This document shows, in pieces, positions 1 to 11,800 of a stretch of DNA of 64,000 nucleotides. Source of the DNA: Arbacia lixula (taxonomy: Eukaryota > Echinodermata > Echinoidea > Arbacioida > Arbaciidae); assembly GCA_963669155.1 (NCBI GenBank), contig OZ022583.1, positions 14,521,105 to 14,585,104 on the forward strand, read 5' to 3'. The notes under the pieces were generated by a model that was given only the letters and a program-made list of their open reading frames with translations, did no database searches and had not been told where the DNA came from. How positions within the stretch are numbered: position 1 is the first letter of the stretch; every line of letters begins with the position of its first letter. Position numbers and translations under genes: made by a program.

Positions 1-2
1 TG

Positions 3-65
3 ATTGATGAACGCCTGTCAAAGCCTGCATTTATGGCTATTATTGGGGCTATGTTATATGAGTAA
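3..65 (+). CDS. possible last-exon fragment of an unidentified upstream gene
   Basis: An open frame enters from the left edge and ends at TAA 63-65. Its peptide reads IDERLSKPAFMAIIGAMLYE, which looks protein-like but which I cannot assign to a family. A canonical AATAAA lies at 158-163, about 95 bases after the stop, as expected for a short 3' UTR. No splice acceptor is visible because the window starts here. The call rests only on the open frame and the polyadenylation signal, so chance is a real alternative. Confidence 0.22.
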   Translation: MDERLSKPAFMAIIGAMLYE

Positions 66-157
66 CTAATAATGTTCCATTTGTACCTCTAACAGCTTTT
101 TCTGTACTTAAATATTTTGATTGTGTGTGTCGAGCACATGGGAATGTATACTCCCTA

Positions 158-163
158 AATAAA
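158..163 (+). promoter_or_regulatory. candidate polyadenylation signal AATAAA
   Basis: AATAAA in an A/T-rich context, downstream of the putative terminal coding fragment at 3-65. If that fragment is real, this would be its poly(A) signal. Confidence 0.25.
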
Positions 164-517
164 CATTGAAATAATTGATATAGTACGCTTTGACAAGAAA
201 TAGAATGATAGCAAGGACATTGGTAACTCATGTTACTTAACCTAAAAACAAACAAACATGGAATTGCTCTTTTGGACCCACGTAGTACTTACTTGGTGCT
301 GTTGTATTTGTTGTCTTTGATTCCTTATGATGATAGTAGAATTGTACAAAATTTGATGTTCTTGCCCTTGTGTTGAGAAGTTCCTGCAGAAGTACAGACC
401 TCCAAGACGGTGTGTTGCTTTGGTTTAAGGAGATCATATTCCTTTAGTGAAGCCACTCATCTGTCTCCCAGTCACATGGAATTTCTAGACCCAGATGGTA
501 CTTAGATGGATTCTGAT

Positions 518-930
518 TTAATCACGAAAGTGGTTTACGGTACACCATGTGTAAAGTCCTGGAAGGACTGAGATGAGAAAAGTGGACAGAATTGGAGATG
601 AATCGGAAAGGCGAGAAAGTGGAGATTTGAAAGTAGAGTATTCTTTCGAAGTGAGTGTACACCTTCAAAGGACTGTAAACCAGAAAGAGTGAAGAGCTGA
701 TGAGTAGAGAAATAGACTCACTTCTCACAAGTCTACTTCTCTACTCATCAGCTCTTCACTCTCTCTGGTTTACAGTCCTTTTAAGGACCACACTCACTTC
801 AAAAGAATACTCTACTTTCAAATCTCCACTTTCTCGCCTTTCCAAGTCATCTCCAATCCTATCCACATTTCTCATCTCAGTCCTTCCAGGAATTTACACA
901 TGGTGTACCGTAAACCTCTTTCGTGATTGA
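518..930. mobile_element. large fold-back (palindromic) element, about 410 bp
   Basis: The left arm (from about 518, starting TTAATCACGAAAG) and the right arm (ending CTTTCGTGATTGATTA near 930) are reverse complements over about 180-190 bases with scattered mismatches. They enclose a loop of about 30 bases near 710-740. Open frames on both strands here are by-products of the palindrome. There is no transposase, so this is a non-autonomous fold-back or MITE-type element. Confidence 0.7.
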
Positions 931-1377
931 TTATATCACCATGCAAACCTTCAAACATCATCAGAGTCTGATTTGTTAGGGAAAAGGTTCTGTCTGTCTT
1001 CAAAGATGCTATTTTGGGATGGTCTACCCGCACACATACCCACAATAACCTGCTCAGTGATTCTGCCATCTTATCTGCCCATAGTGATTCCCTAACTTTG
1101 GGCACTAGACCTAATTACCTAAGATAGTTCTCAGCCAAGGTTGGACAGTGTTTAATTTGAATGAGCAATATCAAGAAAAATATGCTTCCAGAGGTATTTT
1201 CCCTAGTTTCTTGTTATTGAAGTGAAGTCATCTTCTGTAATTCACTGAAGTATGTCCATGATTTTAAAGCATATTTCAATTTCTAAAGCAAGAAAGAAGA
1301 AAATAAAATCTCAAAGGAGATAACATAAAAACAATCAAGATGGAGTCAAAATGGATAAAGAGAGAGGGAGAGTGAAC

Positions 1378-1495
<118 letters not shown>

Positions 1496-1530
1496 TAAGG
1501 AACAGTGAGGTAAATTATTCTGAATATGAA

Positions 1531-1918
1531 CAAATTTTAAGCGTGGAATATTTACCTTCATATATTGATAAAAGACACAAACTTTGGCACAGACTTAATT
1601 ATCAGTAGGGGAATTATGGAACGAAAACTGAAGTACTTTGGGCACATTGTAAGAGAACGAAAGGAATTGAAAAAAACAATACTGCAAGACGCAATTGAAG
1701 GGAAGCATGGTAGAGTTCATCCACCTTCATCTTGGACCGGTTGACATAAAGAAAGTGTCCAGGGAAGGAATGAAGGGTGTAACACGATTGGCGGAAGATC
1801 GAGTTGCATGGCGTGCTCTCGTGAAGACCACAGCAGCACTTTACAGCGCCTCCCGATCTTGATGATGATGACCAAATTTTAAGCCTGGAATATTTACCTT
1901 CATATACTGATAAATGAC
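1531..1918 (+). mobile_element. 5'-truncated LINE 3' end with a long target-site duplication
   Basis: The DNA at about 1617-1854 encodes a typical C-terminus of a non-LTR retrotransposon reverse-transcriptase protein. One frame gives KLKYFGHIVRERKELKK. After one frame change, a second gives VTRLAEDRVAWRALVK and ends at TGA within a GATGATGAT tail. Imperfect direct repeats of about 46 bases flank it (1531-1576 and 1873-1918, both containing GGAATATTTACCTTCATATA), as expected for a target-site duplication. It is a dead, 5'-truncated insertion; the exact clade cannot be told. Confidence 0.7.
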
Positions 1919-2808
1919 TAAGCATCTTGTTAAATTGATGGTTTCTAAAATCATTAATTCCTCACTACATTTTATCTTTTAAAAACATCAAATTGAAAGC
2001 TGATATTAGAAGCGCAAATACAGATACACACACCCAATGACTACCAGTATATTAAATAAAGAACGTGGGAACACGTTTAGGTTTAATGGACCTCAGAGAA
2101 ACTCCTGCATATAAGTTGAAAACAGTATGACATGCCACAACTATTCAGGGTGACCTCTTCAATGAACTCATATGGGGTCAGCAGTGGGCCATTATTTGTG
2201 TACTTGCACACTGCATACTGTACAGTGAGCTGCTTCATTTCAATGCAATGAAATGTGCGTGCACAACTTTTGTCATTGCTCTTTGTTAGCAACCTTGGAG
2301 GGAAGTTGGGCTTGGAAGTTGAAACATTCCTGTTCTTTAGAAAAGTGCCTAAAGAACTGAATTTAACAGAAATGGTGTGTTTGCAAGTTCATTTCCATTT
2401 AGAACTATAACACATTTCAGAACCTGTGCACTGAAATTATGAAATGAACAACCAGGGATGTGTTATGGAAGGATATGAAGCATCTTTTTTTGAACCCATG
2501 TGCCAAGCCGCTGAAAAGTTATGGTGTTCTCAACAGGTGCTGTTCAGGTGTTTGAACAATTATGGACATGATTGTGTGGCAATAGATTCTCAGAGAGAAC
2601 AAAAGAAATGTACAGTCTCATTTCGCTTGTCCCGTTCTGTTAATGGTATTAATACTTCCATGAGCACAACAGGTATCAGCAAACACAAATAAACAAGTTT
2701 TTCAAGTAAAATATCTCTGCTGCATGCATACACACACAAACGCTGCTAATGATAATACACAGCTTAATATATCATTTTGAGAGTGGTTGAATCCCCCAAA
2801 TGCACAAG
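1919..2808. other. non-coding stretch upstream of STN1
   Basis: No exon, RNA gene or clear repeat was recognised. The longest open frame (2444-2692) shows no family resemblance or splice context. If the 2809 start is right, the STN1 promoter would lie here, but I see no convincing TATA or initiator sequence. Confidence 0.3.
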
Positions 2809-2839
2809 ATGTCGGAAAGTGAAGAAATTGGTCAATTTT
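2809..2839 (+). CDS. STN1: weak candidate first coding exon of STN1
   Basis: ATG at 2809 opens MSESEEIGQF and runs into a near-perfect donor, GTAAGT, at 2840, ending in phase 1. The confirmed exon at 4173 needs a phase-1 partner, so direct splicing is possible. However, human STN1 has about 35 further residues before this point (the conserved DPVF...KLYI segment), and I found no exon for them between 2840 and 4172. Either an exon was missed or the real start lies elsewhere. Confidence 0.25.
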
Positions 2840-5800
2840 GTAAGTAATACAAATAGCTTATATGTCCGATTTTTAATGATTCCTCAATACTTTTCAAAAC
2901 AAAAGCAGAGTATTAGGATCTGTCATTATCTGCCGTTAACTTCCTTATTGTTTGCAAACGAATTTGTCAAAAACAAAACGTCTACAGACAAATGGGAAAT
3001 TAAAGAAATTTCTTTTCAAGTTAACATCAGCTAAATGTCAGCTTGGCACATGGAACATCAAAGCATTGTCATGATTATGGAATTCTTTTGACATTCATGA
3101 GCACGCTTTAAAACCCATACAGATGTTTGAATGTATTATGCTCGAGTTTCTACTCCTTCCTAACACCACCCTGGAACAACTAAACATTTTATTGAGTCCA
3201 ATGTTCTTGTATGTTCCAAGTATTTAACGGCCCTTCTGTCAGGTCCTTAGCAGTGCGAAGACCTCGTTGATATGCTTCCTCTCTTTGAAAAACAGTATTG
3301 TTTTGATGAAATGTTATACAATCGTTGCCATTGACAATATAAGAATGCAGAGTATATTGTAGGTTAAGCCATTTACTACAGGAACTGGGTATACCCAGTT
3401 CCCAAATGTCCTACTCAGAAATGGGAACCAGGTAATACCTGATTAACAGAAACATACCAATGTCAGTTTTTTTTAAAGTACTTTGTCATCATACTTCAAT
3501 GCGGCTGTTGTGTGCAATTCTTCCTATCGCGTATAGCTCTCCGAACGTGTGTGGCGCTCTATTTTTTTTACCTTCAATTCTTGGGATATGAACTTCCAGT
3601 CCACGAAGATTCTATAGCCATCGTCTTGCTTGTATCTTTTCATTGTTTCAATTGTCCATCCACAACAATGTTGAGGTAGGCAAAAACATTGGTGGTATTT
3701 TTTTAGTCCTTCGTCCATGCGTATGAAGAGGTATTAATATTACAAGGTTTACAAGGGTCGAAATTAGGGGAGAAATGTCATTTTACAATGGATATTACTA
3801 AAAAAAAAAGTGGTTTCATGCTGTGAGTGCTGGTCTGAAGATTTCAAAGCAAAGGGGTTAATGGTTGTTCTTTCCTCAGCATGGAAGGAAATTCCCACAT
3901 TTTCAGGTGATCCTTTTGCTGTCATCACATGAAGTTGTGTTTACTAAATAAGTTAATATATCAACTGGTTTATATTGACCTTACACATACATACAAACCT
4001 CAACAGAGTTTCTTTTTCAACTCTACATATGGATGTCGCTTTTACGCTAAATATTTAACAATTCACAAACTGCATCTGTATGTAATTGGGGTTCAAAATA
4101 TGATTTGATTTTGTCTGCAAAATGGATGCAGTTCCTATTATATCATATTCCAACCTCTGATTTCTTCTTCAGATGTATTTATGTACAAGAGCCACCAGAT
4201 CTACAGGGTAGATGTGATGGGTCTGGTGGTGAGTGTGGCAGAGAGAGAAAAGTTCTTCAGCTATGCAAGTAAGAGACAAGAATATGTCATTTTAATAAAT
4301 ATTTTGATGAATGTCGCATGACTGTCACAAAGAAACATTTTGCGATGTATTAGGAACAGATCAGTTGTTCTGAATTGTGAGGGATGGAAAAATGTTTCAT
4401 AACTGTTATTTCTTTGACAAAGTTGTTCTATTTTAAAATATATGGGGTGTACCCACATTGTTAGATGTTTGTAGAATATCTTTGTTTCAATTTGTTTTAT
4501 TTTGACATATTGTTAAATGTTTGTATTATATCCTTGTTTCTATTTGTATTAGTTTGACAGCGTGCTATAAATATTTCTAACAAATATTGCACATATAAAG
4601 TCACCACAATTTGTACATACCTTTATGTTCCTTTCTCTTGCATTGTTGTCTTCATGTTCTAGTTGATGATGGGACAGGGGTAATACAATGCTGCTGTTGG
4701 AAGCCCAAAAGAAGAGATGAAGATGTTGCTATGGAAACTCCCATATATGGTAAGATCTCAGAAAACTTATTTTAGTCTTGAATCGAGGATGGTGTCTTAC
4801 AAAAAAATATAATGTTATTTTTGTTGACATTAATATTGAGGTTACAGAGTTTCTTCTTTCCTCCATCCATCATCTCTTTTTATCTGGATCTATTTTTTTT
4901 TTTATTTCTTTTCATCTGTCTGCCCTCTTTGCCTATTTTACTCTCTTTCTTTCTCTCCCCCTCTCTCTCTCTCTCTCTCTCTCTTTCTCTATCTCTCTCT
5001 CTTTCTCTCTTTCTGTTTCTCTTTCCCTTTATTTATTTTATTGCTGATTCTCCTCTTTGTTTGTCTACCCTCTTTCTCTCCTCTGCCTTTGTACTTCTGC
5101 CCCTCTCTTTCTTTTTTCTTTTACTAATTTTTTTGTCCTCCTCAATGGCTGTTTCTAAATTGTCCCCAGTAAAATTGATGCCTTCTTGCATTAAACATCA
5201 ATAAATTACATTCTCTTTTGACTTCGTTAGATGATGAAAGTGAACTTGCTGCTACCCTCTGCAAAAAGATAGAAGATGCTGAAGATGATGTTCTGACACC
5301 ATGTGAATTAGGAGATCTTTTGCATGTGCGGGGAAGATTAAAAGTGTTCAGAGGGAACATAGAAGTTTCAGCTGCATACTTCAGTGAGTATCTTCTAAAT
5401 GTTATATTGTCTTCATATCAACATAATGATAACAGAGAGGCAATACTGATCACTTTTCTTGTTCGAGTAATTATACAAGGTAGGCATCAGGATATGAACT
5501 TTCATGGTGGTGAAATGTCTGTACAAATTTTGTAGCAATATTCAAATTATACCATTATCAAGGATCAATGTTTAAGCAGGCTAAGTTCATGCAAAAATGT
5601 ACCATAAATGTTAAAGATTGGATGTGAATAATAACAGTAGACATTTTGTAATACTGCTAATCTGTAAAATTTGGTCAATTTAGCAATTTTTGGAAGTTGT
5701 ATATGTTAAGTAAAATACTTAATCAAGGACAGATCCACCCTGTTTGACAGTTATTCAACACGGGTGATGAAGCAACAAAGCTTGGTAAAAGTTAAAGCTA

Positions 5801-8800
5801 TGTCACACCCCATCAATAGTCTAGGGGCCATTCCAGCACATGTTTTAAAAGTACCGGAAATATCACACACGTCTTTGCTTTCAGGAAGACAGTGATTCTG
5901 AGATAAACAAACACATTTGGTATTGAGATATAATGCCAAAGAGCCAGTGCCTGTTATTTGTATGCCCCCTGCCGTGCTATAGTTGCCTTGCATTGTCAAA
6001 AGTATTAACCTTTCACTTATCTTGTCAAGCATTGCAGTAATTAATGAGGCTTTTCTCTATTGAATCCAGAAATAATCCATTACTGTTGTCGGAAGGAAGT
6101 AAAAACTATGAACAGAGATGTTCTTTGTAAAGTTTCCAAAGTGAGAGTGCATTAACACATAAAAAAAGTTGTTTATCCTTCTCTTAACCCAATTACTACG
6201 GGATCCAGGTAATCCTGGTTTCCAAGTTTCTTACTCAGAAACAGGTCCAAATGAGACCCAGAAACGTACCGGCCTCAGCTTGTTTTAACTCTGTTGCAAG
6301 TATTTTTTTTTCATATTATTTGAATGGTGTTGATAGGTGCAATCAGTTCCGATTGTTGAGCTACAGTTCATACGATCGATATTCACCCTTTGTAAAACAA
6401 TAGTGTGCCCACGCGCAGTGCAGAGGTAAGGTGGTTGGGTTGCCCAAAATAATCTTGTTTCTGGCTTTGAACTCTGGTCTAAAATGTTCATATTGTATGG
6501 ATAAATAACATTTTCATGACTAGCTCATACCTTTTCCACTCATTTCCTTTCTCCTATATCATATTTGTCATATAAAATACCAAAAACATTTATCCTGATC
6601 TCATTTACATGATACTCAAAAAGATATAGTAGATGTCTTCAATAAGTATATCATAATTATACCATTGTAGAGGTAGTATACACACATCCATATATCACTT
6701 TTTTTAATATTACTTTTTTGTATAAAAAGTTTTGACAATCTAGTCAATATAGATGCAGAAAATTATATTTTGCCAAATATGTTGCCTTATTAGCAATGCC
6801 TATATATGATTTTATAAGTACATCTATACTAAAATATCTACAATAATTTTTGTTTTATATTTGTTCAGTATTCATATTGTTGGGCAAATACTAATCTTGT
6901 TGTTGTTGTTGTTAATAAAACCATGTCATATCATCAACCAAATTTCATCTAACTTAGTATAATGGCGATATAGGACCTGGGTAATTAAGTGATTGTATTT
7001 TGGGTCCTTTAAGTCGAAGGTCAGAGGTCACATGTCAAAGTCAAATCCTGAAATTTCACCTTTTGTATGATAGCTTGAGAAATATTAAACAAAACTTCAC
7101 CAAGCTTGGTTCAATGATAGGATGACAGGACAATTCAGTGATAAACTTTTTTGGCAGATTTGTTGTAACCTCTGTTCTATCTTTTGTTCCTTGACATGGT
7201 ATAAGCCAAGACTCACTGTAACCTCTCTTGTGTTTTTCATTCCATGACATGTCACAATCCAAGACCCATTTTAACCTCATCTCTGTCTTACATTCCTTGA
7301 CAAGGAACAATCCAAGACTCACTGTAATCTCTATTTTGATTTTCTTTCCTTGACAATTCACAATCCAAGACCCACTCTAACCCCTGTTTTGTCTTTCATC
7401 CCTCGACAAGGAAGGATCCAAGATTCGTCATTCCAGACTGAGATGCGGAGGATGGAGGAGCTACCAACCCTCTACCGGTCCGTCTACGACCGTCCCTTTG
7501 TGCTGCCAGGGGGCTTGAGGGAGAGGATGGAGCAGAAAGAAGAGGAGGAGAGACTGGGTCTGAAAAGAGAGGTAACATTGATCCAACAGGCCTTGCAACC
7601 TTAATGCGCCATGGAGACGTTGCCTTTTCTCTTGCAGCTTGTTGCGAAAGTACATAATATCACAGAAACTCAGGCAACCAGCACTTATCCTTTAATCGCA
7701 ATTCATACTGTAGTGATGAAGATTATTGGACTTGCGATCATGACAGAGTCATTGTGACCACAGGTCCCTTTTTTATTCCTCTTACGATCCCACAAATGTA
7801 TCATCTCAAAATGCTCACATTGTTGAAGTCAAGTATCATCCAGACCTGTGACGATGGCAGAGCAGTACTGCCATAATACAAGACCTGTAATCATTGCCTT
7901 CTGTTTCAAGCTTACCTTTAATAAGGTTCTAGCTTGAAACCCTGACACTAGGCCTTTTCCCTAAATCTAACCCCAAAGTTTAACCCAATTAGCCCTTAAA
8001 GATTGTCCGTCCCTTTTGCAAGCTTAAAATTTGAAATCGTCTATCACGATCGTAAATTGAAGAAAGTGTGATTCAAGAACATTTCTAAGAATATAGCATG
8101 TTGAAGCTTTCTGTATATGTAAAAATTTCAGCCGTTAAATTTCAAACCGACTTTTTTTGTACTACAAAAAAAGTATTAGTCTTTGTTACAGTATCTATGT
8201 GGTTATTATGCATGTGTGAAATCCTAATTTTATGAGTAATTACCAAGCTTTGGAGATGAAAATTTTTTTTTTTCATAATGCGTTTTATAGTTTGATAAAC
8301 AGATTAATCAATAAAGCAGATATTTCAACACAAACTGCTAAGATCCTGAGGTAAAGACTATTAATCAGACGTTGTGTACGTGCATTACTTGAATTTTACA
8401 CTACGTATCAGTTTCAAATTATGAATATACAGCTTGCTAACATTTCTCTCTATGTTTTGCCAATGTTTCGATGGTTTTGTGGTGATCTGGAAAAGGGACG
8501 GGCTGTCTTTAACCTTACATCTTATCATACACCATAACATGAAATAGGAATTTGAGAGCATAAGGGGTAGCCCAAAGGGCGCCATCATTGTTAGCCGACT
8601 AGACGAGGTAAATGTTTGATGCAGGAAACGTCTCTTGTGTGAGCATAGCCGGACGTTTTACTGTGTTAAAGAGGTAACCTAATGCTTACTCTCGAAGGCC
8701 CACATCGTCCAAGAGGTCAAGGAACGGCTGCTGGGACTCGTGGAGAAGAGAACAATCCAGAACTTCTATCTTCATGAGCTGGAGACGTTGAGGGATCTAG

Positions 8801-11800
8801 TGGATACTGCATCGGCCCCGTGTGTGGAATACCAGCAGGTTAGCGAGAGGAACTTGCAGCTTAGAGTGGCACCAAAGATCACCCTCATAGGGTTTGCACT
8901 TATTAATTGCAATTGACAGTAATCAGCGGCGGACATTTGTACACATTGATAGAAAAGAAAATTTGTAATCAATTGCAGGCAGTCGTTGATCTCAGGTGCC
9001 ACTTTACTGCATTTCATTGTATTTTGTTGTTGAATTTTTACTCTGGTATATTGCAATAGCAGTACATTGCAATATATCGAATTCAATCAGAAGATTTTTA
9101 TACGTCTCTGGCCTATGTTTGAAATGAAAATTTATTTTACCACATATTGATTTTGTCTGTGTAAATCGACACATCACACTTAAACCTCTGTCCTAGACAG
9201 ACCGATGCACTATGGAATTTAAGTATTTGTGCAAGAGTGCCTCAGTGGCGCACTAAGAATTCAATCATGTTCTGGGGGTGTTTCTTTAAGCTGTTCGTAA
9301 GTTACGAACGACTGGTGATCCTGTCTTGTGCTAAATCAGATTCCCAATGAACACAGTGTGGTATCGCATTTAGCACAAGAAGAGATCACCAGTCGTTCGT
9401 AAAGTCGTTCGTATCTTACGAACAGCTTGGTGAAACACCCCCCTGTTGCAATGGGCACATGTGATTCGATTTGCATTTCTCAGGGAGCAGCATCGAGCCC
9501 AAGACAGACTCCAGCCAAGCAGATCAAGAACGTCTTCAAGAGTGTGGCAGAGAAGCTGGAGCAGGACGGAACCGTCTTCAGAAGTAGCATCGAGCATGGG
9601 CTGTACCAGGTGAGGGAAATGAGTACCTATCAATCCTCAGACCACACTGAACCCACTATACTGACCACCTGTATACTAAGACAACATTTGGTGTTTCCCT
9701 TGGAAAAAAAATGCATCTTATTTGAACTTGTATTGAAAAAGCCAGTACCTTACCACCACCTGCTCATCAGCACCAGAATTCTTGTCTCCTCGAGTGGTCA
9801 TTATACAGGTTTCACTGCATTTAGAGGATATGAGTTTGTGCAGAGCTTGATCTGTCAGCATTTTGCTAACTCATGTCCATGTCAGACAACATTTTTCTAG
9901 GAAGTGTGAGGAATACATGAGTGCTCAGTTGATGTTTAGACCATTTTGAAAGACAAGAGCTGACTATGTAAGTGTTTTGTTGAAGTTTTTGTGACATAGA
10001 CAATCAGGGCTTCATACATGTAAGAAGTATAGTACTAAGCATGAACTTTATGAGGTTTTGAAAAGAAAAAAAATGGGTCCATGTGTGGATGTTAAGACCA
10101 CAACACAAATTGTTATCAGTGTTTTTTGCGTAGTATAAACCACTCATTTTATATATTGAAGAATGGACTGTGTTATACTAGGATAACATTTGATAAACGT
10201 TTAGACCATAGAGAGTTCGTTAGACAGATGGATAGACAATTTGTTTAAATTGATATTGTATTTTTCATGCTCACAACCTTGCCAAATTATTATCATTGTG
10301 TTGCAAACATTTCCAAAGGGTTCATGCAATATATACAATATACAGCATACACTAACCATCGATTATGGTATGTATTATCCTATAGGAATGAGGTGAACTG
10401 AGTGGGAAAAAGGCCAGCCCACATATATGCAGGGCTCAGTTATGAACAGGGTAACATTTCTTTTTGTTCCAGACAAACTACCAGTCTATTGGAGTTGCGT
10501 GCATTAGTTTCATAAATGATAAGTAGCATAGGTATCAAATTGATGTGAGTATTGCCTGTTAGATCCTCACCCTAGCCTAAGCCCTGCTTATTCTGACCAG
10601 TATCATATTGCATAATATTACATAAGTTCTTGTATTGTGTTCATCTGATTTGTTTACCAGGTTGTGGAAGGCAACCAGAGGCTGAAAGAGGCCATTATAG
10701 AGATTCTCCAGTCAGACTGCAAGCAACCAAAGTGTAAGTAACAATAAGTGGATTTCTATGAATCATGTAGATTTAATCCCTTTTGTGTCAGATAAAATGT
10801 TGCTCTACATGATTTTTGTGTATCACTTGGGAAGAAGTGCATGTGTGACCCGCGATGAGTTAATCAACTTGATGAAAGTTTGAGGAAAGATCAGGTGCCA
10901 TGTTCATACTAATTCTGCTTAGATTTGAAAACAAAATGTAAGCATGCATACAGTAGTAAGAACAGTGTGTTCCATCCTGTGCGTGAATGAAAGACAGGTA
11001 AGAAATGATTCTGGTTACACATTTGAGAGACTGCCGAATGTCTTGCCATGATACTCAACTCAACCATTTATAAGCAGACCTGTGACAGGAAACAGTGAAA
11101 GCAATCAGTGTTCTTTAGCTCAATACAGAAGTACATGTTTGTACCTTCAAAGAGACACAGCACATTTTGATGGCATTGGATATGTGAATAGACTACAACC
11201 TCAAATATTCCCAGAGAAAATGTATGAAAGAAGAAAAGATATTGAATAAACATCGACCTGCAATTTGATGTGAGTCAAAAACAAAAACTATAATAGAATA
11301 CGAATGATTCAACACCTACATAGCAAATTCAAGTTTGAAATTGATTATAGAATTGGCATGCATTACTGCTGGGTTTGGGAGCTAAGGTATGTTCTTTATT
11401 TGCCTTGTCACAGAGCATTTGTCACAAGGAGACGAAGAAACGACTTCCTTTAGTCAGTGTAATGTCAACATTGACTGAAAAGAAACATTTTTACAAAGTT
11501 GGAAGTGAATGCTGTGCAAATGAATTGATTGCAATGAACTTTGATATTGCAAAGCAAATACAACAGTCCCAAGGGGCATGGAATGCAGATATATGTAAAG
11601 CTGCTTTGTAAACTATTAGCCTTTCAGGTGATTGTGCAAGGTCGAATATAGTCTGGCAACACAGACTTACTTGGGATAATTTTTCAAAAGAAGTGTCTTT
11701 TAAGGTAAGACTAGCACTTTGCCTTTGCCTTTGTTCATGTGTGAACGTAGTTGTATAATAAATGACATTTTTTGTTGATATTTATCGTCTGTCATATGTG

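Noticed and set aside
2444-2692. 82-codon plus-strand frame, considered as an N-terminal STN1 exon
   Set aside because: No resemblance to the STN1 N terminus and no acceptor/donor pair in the needed phase.
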